From: Lysobacterales bacterium
Lineage (GTDB): Bacteria; Pseudomonadota; Gammaproteobacteria; Xanthomonadales; SZUA-36
Length of the DNA stretch: 43,956 nucleotides
Assembly (NCBI GenBank): GCA_013042915.1
Contig: JABDPF010000096.1
Span: 1 to 43,956 of the forward strand
Reading direction: 5' to 3'
Both the position numbers and the translations under genes were made by a program. Positions within the stretch are counted from its first letter, which is position 1. Every line of letters begins with the position of its first letter. Positions 24,755-34,421 of the stretch are shown here, piece by piece. The notes beneath the pieces are model-generated. The model was not told the DNA's origin. It saw nothing but the letters and a program-made list of their open reading frames with translations, and searched no databases.

Positions 24755-26102
24755 GGAGCGCCTTGCAGAATCTTTCGGGGATGGAATCGAAGCCGCCGTT
24801 GCTCATGAACACCACAAGGTCGCCCGGTCGAACGGAATCCAGCATCTGTTCCAGCATGTCGCCGCTTCGGGAGACCACTCGCGCGGCGCCTTCGAGTGGA
24901 GCCAGCACCTCGACCGGATCCCAGTCGATGCCCTCACCGGTCAACACCCAGACGCGATCTGCCGCGGTCAGCGCCGGCGCCAACTCCTGGGCGTGCACGC
25001 TTGAACGCATCGTGTTGCTGCGCGGCTCCATGCCCACCAGGATGCGTGCGCTGGTCGCGTTGCGGCGCAGGCCTTCCAAGGTCAGGCGAATGGCGGTCGG
25101 GTGGTGGGCGAAGTCGCTGTAGACGCGGATGTCGTTTCCGTCGTGGATCAGCTCCAAGCGGCGCTTCACGCCGGCAAAGGAACCGAGAGCCTGGACGGCC
25201 CGACGCGCATCCGCACCGGCGGCGACCGCCGCGCCCAGGGCTGCGCAGGCATTCAATGCATTGTGTCGTCCGATCTGTCCCCAGGACATGCTCCCCAGCG
25301 ATTCGCCGTCACGCAGGAACTCGAGTTCGCTGCCGTCGGGGTGGATCCTTCGAACCTGCCAGTGGGCGCCGTCTTCCTCGGAGAAACGCTCGAGCTTGCT
25401 CCAGCAACCCATGTCGAGCACGGTCTCGACGCGCGGGTCCGCGCCGTTGCTGATGATCGTGCCCTTGCCCGGGATCGTGCGCACGAAGTGGTGGAACTGG
25501 ACCTGGATCGCCTTGATGTCGGGATAGATATCGGCGTGGTCAAACTCGAGGTTGTTGATGGTGGCGATCAGCGGGCGGTAATGCACCAGCTTCGCCCGCT
25601 TGTCGAAAAAAGCGGTGTCGTACTCGTCGGCCTCGACGACGAAAATCGAGTCGCCATCCCTGGCGGAGTAGCCGAAGTTACTCGGAATGCCGCCGATCAA
25701 AAAACCCGGGGCCAGCCCGGCCTCTTCCAGCATCCAGGCGATCATGCTGGAGGTCGATGTCTTGCCGTGGGTTCCGGCAACCGCAATCACCGTTTTGCCC
25801 TTAAGGTAGTTTTCGCCCAACCAGCGCGGCCCAGAGACATAGTCGATATCACTGTCCAGAACATATTCCACGGCGGGGTTGCCGCGGCTGAGCGCGTTTC
25901 CGATCACGACCAGGTCAGGGTGTGGCTGCATGCAGTCGGGTTCATACCCTTCATGCAATTCGATGCCCTCGGCCTTCAATTGCGTGCTCATGGGCGGGTA
26001 GGTGTGCTGGTCCTGGCCGGATACGCGATGGCCCGCGCGCTTGGCCAGCAGAGCCACGCCACCCATGAAAGTCCCGCACGCACCGAGAATGTGAATGTGC
26101 AT
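24738..26102 (-). CDS. mpl: UDP-N-acetylmuramate:L-Ala-gamma-D-Glu-meso-DAP ligase
   Basis: The 454-residue Mur-ligase-family enzyme reattaches recycled tripeptide to UDP-MurNAc in murein recycling. MHIHILGACGTFMGGVALLA (N-terminal UMP-binding loop), AVAGTHGKTSTSSM (ATP loop, about 108-120), GGIPSNFG, EADEYDTAFFDKRAKL and YSDFAHHPTAI are all present, the last being the Mur-ligase C-terminal motif. Length is typical. It follows the membrane-protein gene by four bases and overlaps the Lon-like gene by 17. Confidence 0.96.
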   Translation of the reverse strand: MHIHILGACGTFMGGVALLAKRAGHRVSGQDQHTYPPMSTQLKAEGIELHEGYEPDCMQPHPDLVVIGNALSRGNPAVEYVLDSDIDYVSGPRWLGENYLKGKTVIAVAGTHGKTSTSSMIAWMLEEAGLAPGFLIGGIPSNFGYSARDGDSIFVVEADEYDTAFFDKRAKLVHYRPLIATINNLEFDHADIYPDIKAIQVQFHHFVRTIPGKGTIISNGADPRVETVLDMGCWSKLERFSEEDGAHWQVRRIHPDGSELEFLRDGESLGSMSWGQIGRHNALNACAALGAAVAAGADARRAVQALGSFAGVKRRLELIHDGNDIRVYSDFAHHPTAIRLTLEGLRRNATSARILVGMEPRSNTMRSSVHAQELAPALTAADRVWVLTGEGIDWDPVEVLAPLEGAARVVSRSGDMLEQMLDSVRPGDLVVFMSNGGFDSIPERFCKALRGEDG

Positions 26103-26106
26103 CGTG

Positions 26107-26601
26107 TTATCCGAAAACCGTTCTGGAGAGCATCAGGTTGATGGTGAAGATCGTCACGGCCACCAGCACGCCGACGCCCATTTTACTTGAGAGCGCGTGG
26201 CGATAGATATGGCCATCGACAGCAAGGCTCCATAAAAACAACAGCAGGTACAGACCTGCAAGACCGGCCTGCGGCTGCTCCTTGTCGATCAGGCTGATGA
26301 GATAAAGAGACATCAGGCCAAACAGGAACCCGGTGCCGGACAGCGCGGCGATGGTCTGCGGCAACCGCTCCGTCAGCCCCCTGAAGTTGAGCAAAAGGCC
26401 GATGATGGTGAATTGCACACCGATCGCGAGCAACACGCGGGCGGCATAACCCTGCTCTTCGAGCACGTTGCCGGCGAGCAGGCCGCTGCCCAGGTAAATG
26501 GCTACCACGACCAGCATAAAGCGCCTGCTCACGGGCAGGTCCTGCGGTCCCGATTGGAACCGCAGCATATCCAGGAAAGAGATTAGCAGCCGTGCGATCA
26601 C
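26107..26601 (-). CDS. unknown four- to five-helix membrane protein
   Basis: A 164-residue protein that starts at GTG and has hydrophobic segments near residues 28-46, 52-70, 85-105, 115-133 and 142-160. The N-terminus (MIARLLISFLDMLRFQSGPQDLP) and central DKEQPQAGLAGLYLLLFLWSLAVDGHIYRHAL are not from a family I recognise. It sits between adk and mpl, four bases from mpl, so it is co-transcribed with them. Its association with murein recycling is only positional. Confidence 0.8.
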   Translation of the reverse strand: MIARLLISFLDMLRFQSGPQDLPVSRRFMLVVVAIYLGSGLLAGNVLEEQGYAARVLLAIGVQFTIIGLLLNFRGLTERLPQTIAALSGTGFLFGLMSLYLISLIDKEQPQAGLAGLYLLLFLWSLAVDGHIYRHALSSKMGVGVLVAVTIFTINLMLSRTVFG

Positions 26602-26632
26602 GGCCGGCGCGGGTCAAGATACACGGCGGGTT

Positions 26633-27205
26633 TCAGGAATCGCCTTGGATCTGGAGCACACCCCTGATGCGCTGGAAGACTTCCTCGATCGAACCGTCAC
26701 CGAGCACCCTGGACAGGATCCCCTTGTGTGCGTAGTAGTCCACCACCGGTGCCGTCTGATCGGCATAGACCTTGAGGCGGTTACGTACCGTTTCCTCGGT
26801 ATCGTCGCTGCGCCCCTCGAGCGCGGCGCGCTTGGCGATCCGCTGGACGACCTGCTCCTCGTCCACGTCGATCTGCAACGCTTCTTCCACCGGCTGGCCT
26901 AGACGTTCGAGCAAGGTGTCGAGCGCCTTGGCCTGAGCGATGTTGCGCGGGAACCCGTCGAGAATGAAGCCGGCGTCGCCGCCACTTCGCAGGCGCTGTT
27001 CGAGCAGGCCGAGCACGATGTCGTCGGAAACCAGTTCGCCCCGGTCCATCACTTGCTTGGCCTTGAGGCCCAGTTTGCTGCCCTCGGCTACCGCCGCGCG
27101 CAGCAGGTCGCCAGTCGATATGTGGTCCAGGTCCAGTTCCTTGACGATGAGCGCGGCCTGTGTTCCCTTGCCGGAACCGGGAGCGCCCATGATTACGATT
27201 CGCAT
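26633..27205 (-). CDS. adk: adenylate kinase (short form)
   Basis: The 190-residue enzyme interconverts ATP, ADP and AMP (ATP + AMP to 2 ADP). The Walker A is GAPGSGKGT (7-15), followed by HISTGDLLR (AMP binding) and FILDGFPRN. The lid (KRAALEGRSDDTEETVRNRL) is the short kind with no zinc-binding cysteines. It is first in the operon adk - membrane protein - mpl - Lon-like gene, and divergent from the PPi-phosphofructokinase gene. Confidence 0.97.
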   Translation of the reverse strand: MRIVIMGAPGSGKGTQAALIVKELDLDHISTGDLLRAAVAEGSKLGLKAKQVMDRGELVSDDIVLGLLEQRLRSGGDAGFILDGFPRNIAQAKALDTLLERLGQPVEEALQIDVDEEQVVQRIAKRAALEGRSDDTEETVRNRLKVYADQTAPVVDYYAHKGILSRVLGDGSIEEVFQRIRGVLQIQGDS

Positions 27206-27238
27206 TTCGGCTTACCTGTCTAATAGAATAAAGGGCTA

Positions 27239-27267
27239 ACGCTAACCGCTTGCCCTGTGCAAGTCAA
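27239..27267 (-). promoter_or_regulatory. candidate promoter of adk
   Basis: On the minus strand TTGACT (27267-27262) and TAGCGT (27244-27239) are 17 bases apart and 34 bases before the adk start codon. The -35 is good (5/6) but the -10 is poor (3/6). Confidence 0.35.
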
Positions 27268-27371
27268 TCAGGGTCAGGCCAATAAAACGCGCCTGAGCGA
27301 AGGCGCCTCGGGTCGCCTGGCGGAGTCGCGAAACCGAACACTCATTGCGAAGTTCAAGGAGCTCTAACGCC

Positions 27372-28631
27372 ATGAAGAAAAACCTGGTTTATGCACAGTC
27401 CGGCGGCGTCACGCCGGTCATCAACGCCACGGCCTGCGGGGTGATCGAAAAAGCCCGCGAGCACGGTGACAAAATCGGCAAAATCTACGCCGGCAAGGAC
27501 GGCATACTGGGCGTTTTGCGGGAAGAGCTGATCGACACCTCGCGCGAGAACAAGACGGCCATTACCGGGTTGCGTCATACGCCGGGCGGAGCTTTCGGGT
27601 CCTGTAGATACAAGCTCAAGGGCATCCAGGAAAACCAGCGCGAATACGAGCGTCTGGTCGATGTGTTCCGGGCCCACAACATCGGGTACTTCCTATACAA
27701 CGGTGGCGGCGATTCCTCCGATACCGCGCACAAGGTCTCGCAGATCAGCCAGAAGATGGGCTTCCCCGTGCAGTGTATCGGTGTGCCCAAGACCATCGAC
27801 AACGACCTCCCGGTGACCGACAACAGCCCGGGTTTCGGATCGGTCGCCAAGTACGTGGCGGTGTCCACCATCGAGGCCAGCCTGGACGTCGAATCGATGG
27901 CGTCGAGTTCTACCAAGGTGTTCGTGCTCGAAGTAATGGGCCGGCACGCCGGCTGGATCGCTGCTGCCGCGGGACTGGCCGCGCGCGAAGAGGGCGATCC
28001 GCCGCATATCATTCTGCTCCCCGAGGTGCGGTTCAAACAGCGCGAGTTTCTCAAGAAGGTCAAGCACGCGGTGGAAAATTACGGCTACTGCACGATCGTG
28101 GTCTCGGAGGGCGTGCAGGACAGCAGGGGAAAATTCCTGGCGGACGCCGGTACGCGTGACGCCTTTGGGCACGCCCAACTGGGCGGCGTGGCGCCGGTCG
28201 TGGCGAACCTCGTTCGCGACAAGCTGGGTTATAAATACCACTGGGCGGTCTCGGATTACCTGCAGCGCGCGGCTCGACATATTGCGTCGAAAACCGACGT
28301 GGAGCAGGCTTACGCCGTGGGCGCGGCCGCGGTCGAATTGGCGCTGGCGGGAAAAAGCGGCGTGATGCCCGTCATCAAGCGCGTGTCCAACAGCCCGTAC
28401 CGCTGGAAGATTGGCGAGACCACGCTGGGGCGGGTGGCCAATGTCGAGAAAAAGATCCCGAAAAGCTACATCACGACCGACGGATTCGGCATTACCGCGG
28501 CAGCGCGCCGTTACCTGGCGCCCTTGATCCAGGGCGAAGATTACCCGCCCTACGGCCGGGACGGTCTGCCCAAGTACGTTCGGATGAAGAAAGTACTGGC
28601 GAAGAAGAAGCTGGACGAATTCGACGTCTGA
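27372..28631 (+). CDS. pfp: pyrophosphate-dependent 6-phosphofructokinase
   Basis: The 419-residue enzyme is like the Methylococcus capsulatus PPi-phosphofructokinase, which phosphorylates fructose 6-phosphate reversibly with PPi and also acts on sedoheptulose 7-phosphate. It has AQSGGVTPVINAT at the start, GGGDSSDT (111-118), PKTIDNDLPVTDNSPGFGSVAKY (139 on, given in part), and MGRHAGWIA. The lysine before TIDND (K140) is the PPi-type residue; ATP enzymes have glycine there. The ATG at 27372 is 10 bases after AAGGAG; an upstream in-frame start is not supported. A shared terminator separates it from the convergent proton-pumping pyrophosphatase. Confidence 0.92.
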   Translation: MKKNLVYAQSGGVTPVINATACGVIEKAREHGDKIGKIYAGKDGILGVLREELIDTSRENKTAITGLRHTPGGAFGSCRYKLKGIQENQREYERLVDVFRAHNIGYFLYNGGGDSSDTAHKVSQISQKMGFPVQCIGVPKTIDNDLPVTDNSPGFGSVAKYVAVSTIEASLDVESMASSSTKVFVLEVMGRHAGWIAAAAGLAAREEGDPPHIILLPEVRFKQREFLKKVKHAVENYGYCTIVVSEGVQDSRGKFLADAGTRDAFGHAQLGGVAPVVANLVRDKLGYKYHWAVSDYLQRAARHIASKTDVEQAYAVGAAAVELALAGKSGVMPVIKRVSNSPYRWKIGETTLGRVANVEKKIPKSYITTDGFGITAAARRYLAPLIQGEDYPPYGRDGLPKYVRMKKVLAKKKLDEFDV

Positions 28632-28646
28632 ACCGCTTGCTGGCAT

Positions 28647-28675
28647 AAAAAAACCCCGCCGAGGCGGGGTTTTTT
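28647..28675. terminator. bidirectional terminator between pfp and hppA
   Basis: A CCCCGC/GCGGGG stem (28654-28669), extendable to seven pairs, is flanked by A residues on the left and T residues on the right, so it works for both genes. It lies 16 bases after the pfp stop and 22 bases before the hppA stop. Confidence 0.92.
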
Positions 28676-28696
28676 ATGGCTTGTCCGAAACGGCTG

Positions 28697-30826
<2,130 letters not shown>

Positions 30827-30991
30827 GAAGATGCACTCCCAAATAGAACGGTTTACAAAATTGCGCGCACTTTACCACAAACCCTCGCGGGCTTGACAGA
30901 ATTCAGCCGCTAAAACTGCTCCAAATCAATCAATTATCTTCGATAGCTGGTTGGGTGGTGGAGCGAACAGCGGCCAAGCAAAGTGGTCGCG

Positions 30992-32089
30992 TCACTGGAT
31001 TTCCGTGCGGGCATGCGCTCGCGTGCCATGGTCGTTGCTCATATAGTCGAGAGCCTCGATGGCAAGTCGATCCTCATCGATTTGCAGCGCGTCCATCAGT
31101 AAACGTGCCAGTCGCGGGTAGTTGGCGCGCTCCAGCAGATTGATCGAATCCAGACCGCAGAGTTGCCGCACCAGGGCGGCAGCAGCGCTGGTGTTGGCGG
31201 CCGGCCCGGACACGATGCTCGCCTTGAGGGTGGGGCCGAAGGCCGTCTGAACGCCCAGCACGGCATGCGGGTCGGTGGCGCATAGCACGGTAAAGCAGGT
31301 GCGGTCAGCCAGGTTTTCGACGACGGTCGCGCCGTTGTAGGGTTCAAGGGGCGATGCGCCGGATTCGACGACCAGCACCTCGGCGCCACATGCGGCGATG
31401 CGTGAAATCATCGTGTCGAAGGCCTTTCGGTAAATGGACTCTTTGCACACTGTGGACGGCAAACCGGCGTCGACGAAATCGAGCACGAAATCGGCTCCCG
31501 CGTCCCGGAACTGCAGGATTTCACGGTAGCGGGCGGCGCCGGTAAACTTGGCGGCGGCCACGTTCAGGCCCATGTACTTAAGCGCGCGGATGATCACCCG
31601 GCCGGCGGTGGTCTTGCCCGACGACATCGAGGTCCCGATCAACAGTATGACCGGGATATCCAGAGCGCGCGGCGGCACTGGCTGCACGAAGTCTCGCATC
31701 GAAACCTTGTTGCCACCGCGCACCACGTGGCCCTCATAGTTCATGTGCATCAGCGAAGGAAACATCGGCGCGAGCGAGGTCGATTTGCCCAACAGGCCGG
31801 CGCTGGTCAACGCCTCGAGTTCCTGGTCGGCGGCCCGCCAGTCGCCGACGCCCTCCAGCGTCGCGGCCCGTTTCCCCAATGCGCCGACCAGCAGATCTCC
31901 GCGCACCATCTCGGTCATACGGCCCGACTTGGTCTCGCATCGATACAGACGATTTTGCTCACCGGTGATGCGGCCCACGACGAAGTCTCCCGTCATCCAG
32001 GCAGACTTGGAGAGCTTTTTCACCTCGAAAGGTTGGTCCCAGAGATCGGAACAGCGGGTCACAGACGAGAAAAAATAGTGCGGAATCAT
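30992..32089 (-). CDS. P-loop protein of unknown function (DUF1611-like)
   Basis: The 365-residue protein starts at ATG 32089, which overlaps the M20 peptidase stop by four bases; a farther upstream in-frame start is rejected. The N-terminal 140 residues are a beta-rich domain with GDFVVGRI, KSGRMTEMVRGDLLVGALG and NYEGHVVRGG. Then comes a P-loop NTPase domain, LLIGTSMSSGKTTAG (Walker A 152-161), with FTGAARYRE, FVDAGLPST and VVESGASPLEPYNGATV, which resembles the C-terminal part of DUF1611 proteins and BioD-like synthetases. The last 80 residues are helical. It is the third gene of the flavin reductase - M20 - P-loop operon, so an ATP-dependent ligase or kinase acting on the peptidase's substrate is a fair guess but only that. 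Confidence 0.78.
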   Translation of the reverse strand: MIPHYFFSSVTRCSDLWDQPFEVKKLSKSAWMTGDFVVGRITGEQNRLYRCETKSGRMTEMVRGDLLVGALGKRAATLEGVGDWRAADQELEALTSAGLLGKSTSLAPMFPSLMHMNYEGHVVRGGNKVSMRDFVQPVPPRALDIPVILLIGTSMSSGKTTAGRVIIRALKYMGLNVAAAKFTGAARYREILQFRDAGADFVLDFVDAGLPSTVCKESIYRKAFDTMISRIAACGAEVLVVESGASPLEPYNGATVVENLADRTCFTVLCATDPHAVLGVQTAFGPTLKASIVSGPAANTSAAAALVRQLCGLDSINLLERANYPRLARLLMDALQIDEDRLAIEALDYMSNDHGTRAHARTEIQ

Positions 32090-33276
32090 GCGGCCTCCGT
32101 CACACAATCCTTCAGCGGCGGTGCCAGCAGAAGCATCACGAGAAGTGCAGCGCGCTCCAGCGTTGGCTGAAGCTGGAGGTGTTCGTGCCGGGCATGTGCC
32201 CCGTCACCCACCGCCCCCATGCCGTCCAGCGTGGCGGTGTAGAGACTGGTGAAGTTGCCGTCCGAGCCTCCTCCGGCGGTACCTTCTTCGAGCTCGAGCC
32301 CCAGTTCGTCTCCCAGGCGGCACGCGAGACGCCAGAGTTTGCGATTGGCGGGCGTGTGTTCGAGCGCAGGGCGGCCAAACAGTCCGTCGATAGTCAGCGA
32401 CGTGCCCGGCGTGGCCGGCTGCAGGCCCCGGATTGCCTTCTCGATGCGTTCGGCATCCTCGGCCGTTTCGACCCGCACGTCCACCACGGCCTGGCTGCTC
32501 GGAGCGATCACGTTGGGCCTCAGTCCGCCGTCGATGGTGCCCACGTTGACCGTCACGCCGCGTTCCAGGTCGTTCAGCGCGAATAACTCCTGGATGACGT
32601 GGGAGAGTTCCAGGATCGCGCTGGCGCCGCGGCCGGGATCCAGTCCGGCATGTGCCGCTTCGCCCGTGACCGTCACGGTGAACCGACCAATGCCCTTGCG
32701 GGTGGTCTTCAGTTTGCCTGACGGCCCCAGCGAGGGTTCGAGCACGAACACCCGGTCCATCGCCGGCGCGAGGCGCTCGATGTAACGGCGACTCTCGCGA
32801 CTTCCGATCTCCTCGTCGGAGTTGAAAAAGAGGTGTGGGGTAACCGACGGTTGCAGGCCGAAATGCCGTATGGCGTCCAGCGAGAGAAGCGCCTGTGCGA
32901 CACCACCTTTCATGTCGTAAACGCCGGGACCGCGAACCCGGTCGCCTTCGCGTTCAAACGGCATGCTTTCGAGCGTGCCTAAAGGCCACACCGTATCGAA
33001 GTGGCCCAGGATCAACTGCGCTGCGCCGCCATGGGTCCGGCGTGCCGGGCGGGCGTGCAGCATGCCCCCGCTTTTTCGGCCCGGAACGCGTTTGACCGCG
33101 AACGCCCTGTTCTCGAGTTCCGTGGCGATGATTTCCCGAACTTCCTTCTGCGCGGAAGGTACGTCCGAGGGAGACTCGGCGGCCGAGAGACGCTGCAGCA
33201 AGTCAACGAGGTGTTCCTCGCGGCTGGCCAGGTAGGCCAGCAGTTCATCTGCTGGGGGTAAAACGGGCGCTGTCAT
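32086..33276 (-). CDS. M20 family metallopeptidase (glutamate carboxypeptidase-like)
   Basis: The 396-residue zinc enzyme has the M20 ligands in order: LGHFDTVWP (H92, D94), GPGVYDMKGG (D121), NSDEEIGS (catalytic E155, ligand E156), VLEPS (E180) and GDGAHARHEHL (last histidine near 374). A dimerisation domain with KGIGRFTVTVTGEAAHAG follows. The set looks like Pseudomonas carboxypeptidase G2 and related aminoacylases that remove a C-terminal glutamate or similar residue. It is the middle gene of the operon and overlaps both neighbours by four bases. There is no signal peptide, so it is cytoplasmic. Confidence 0.93.
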   Translation of the reverse strand: MTAPVLPPADELLAYLASREEHLVDLLQRLSAAESPSDVPSAQKEVREIIATELENRAFAVKRVPGRKSGGMLHARPARRTHGGAAQLILGHFDTVWPLGTLESMPFEREGDRVRGPGVYDMKGGVAQALLSLDAIRHFGLQPSVTPHLFFNSDEEIGSRESRRYIERLAPAMDRVFVLEPSLGPSGKLKTTRKGIGRFTVTVTGEAAHAGLDPGRGASAILELSHVIQELFALNDLERGVTVNVGTIDGGLRPNVIAPSSQAVVDVRVETAEDAERIEKAIRGLQPATPGTSLTIDGLFGRPALEHTPANRKLWRLACRLGDELGLELEEGTAGGGSDGNFTSLYTATLDGMGAVGDGAHARHEHLQLQPTLERAALLVMLLLAPPLKDCVTEAA

Positions 33277-33884
33277 TTTTTCATGCCGGAGGGAAACGGG
33301 TAAGACAGGCTGTCATTGATGGTCGCAAACCGGCCCGGATTCAGGTAAGCCAGCAGCGGGGCCTGGTGAACCAGCGACTGATCGTCGCCATCGCCGTGGC
33401 GAGCCGCATCCTCGGCGACCCGCGCGGCAACCACGCGGCCGACCACGAGGCTGTTTTCGCCAAAGCCGTCGATGAGGCGATCGAGTTCGCACTCAAGGAA
33501 GGCGCTGCCGCTTTCGAGAAGCACGCCCGCGACCTTGGTCGCCGGAAACACCGGCAGGGCCAGCAGGGAAGGCTTCTCGTCATGCTCGTAGCGGGGTGCG
33601 GCGGCCAGGCTGGTCATGACAAGCTGAGTCGGCCGGGGATAGCTGACCGTAAAGACGCCGGTGCGTTTCAGGTTCGAATACGTGTGATGGCGAGGTGTGC
33701 AAACAAACGCATAGTAGTTGTCCCAGCCCAGGGGGAAGGCCATGTGCTTGGGCGCCAGGTCATGGCCGCCGTCTTCTTCCAGGGTGCCGATCAGTACCAG
33801 GGGGGCGACCCAAAAGAACCGGTCCCAGACCGGCTGGGAGGTGTCGAGTTCAACCAGTTTCTGCTGTTCTGCGGGGTGCTGCAT
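33273..33884 (-). CDS. flavin reductase family protein
   Basis: The ATG at 33884 follows GAGGAG by seven bases and gives 203 residues; an upstream in-frame start would add ten residues. The FMN-binding split-barrel signature is visible: PLVLIGTLEEDGGHDLAPKH, then AFPLGWDNYYAFVCTPRHHTYSNLKRTGVFTVSYP (given in two pieces here) and a C-terminal LAYLNPGRFATI. Members reduce flavin with NAD(P)H or use flavin for oxygenase reactions; the substrate is unknown. The stop overlaps the M20 start by four bases, so it is the first gene of a tight three-gene operon. Confidence 0.88.
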   Translation of the reverse strand: MQHPAEQQKLVELDTSQPVWDRFFWVAPLVLIGTLEEDGGHDLAPKHMAFPLGWDNYYAFVCTPRHHTYSNLKRTGVFTVSYPRPTQLVMTSLAAAPRYEHDEKPSLLALPVFPATKVAGVLLESGSAFLECELDRLIDGFGENSLVVGRVVAARVAEDAARHGDGDDQSLVHQAPLLAYLNPGRFATINDSLSYPFPSGMKK

Positions 33885-33988
33885 TCGTCTGCTCCTCGCG
33901 ATGGGCGGAGTCAATAACCCAGCCTAGACCGTACCGCCCGCGCCTGAAGCACGCCTTGACCTGGGACAAGACCGGGCAGGGGGCTCGG

Positions 33989-34041
33989 TCGCGAGAGCAG
34001 CCGCCTTTCGCGACGCAGTCGCGGGAGCAGGGAAACGAGAC
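33989..34041. repeat. dispersed element, copy 4, with internal direct repeat
   Basis: The minus strand of 34021-34041 reads GTCTCGTTTCCCTGCTCCCG then C, matching copies at 11791 and 14132 over 21 bases with one difference. Just upstream, TCGCGAGAGCAG (33989-34000) and TCGCGGGAGCAG (34019-34030) form an imperfect direct repeat with a period of 30. The element ends 25 bases before the cutA start codon. Confidence 0.6.
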
Positions 34042-34066
34042 TCCTTGTTTCCGGTAGAATCCTGCC

Positions 34067-34417
34067 ATGCACCCGATGTTCGTGGTTTTCTGCACCTGCC
34101 CGAACGACCAGACGGCAGGTGACCTGGCGGCCGCGCTGGTCGAGCGGCGTCTCGCGGCCTGCGTGAACGTCCTGCCGGGAGTCCGGTCTATTTATCGGTG
34201 GCAGGGCCAGGTGCACGACGATAGCGAAACCCTGCTCATCGTCAAGACCGGTCGAGCCGCGTACCCGGCACTCCAGTCGTGGCTGGCGAACGCTCATCCC
34301 TACGATGTACCCGAAATCATCGCCTTGCCGGTCGGGGAAGGTCTGCCGGCCTACATCGACTGGGTGGTGCAAAAAACGGCCGATCGAAACGAAAACAGCA
34401 GCGAGAAGAAAACATAA
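34067..34417 (+). CDS. cutA: divalent-cation tolerance protein CutA
   Basis: A 116-residue ferredoxin-like trimer-forming protein with VVFCTCPN, LVERRLAACVNVLPGVRSIYRW, ETLLIVKT and HPYDVPEIIALPV, the family signature set. The starting ATG at 34067 could instead be the second ATG at 34076. It is only four bases before dsbD, so the two are co-transcribed, an arrangement shared with E. coli. Its role in metal tolerance is established only for some species. Confidence 0.94.
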   Translation: MHPMFVVFCTCPNDQTAGDLAAALVERRLAACVNVLPGVRSIYRWQGQVHDDSETLLIVKTGRAAYPALQSWLANAHPYDVPEIIALPVGEGLPAYIDWVVQKTADRNENSSEKKT

Positions 34418-34421
34418 TCCG

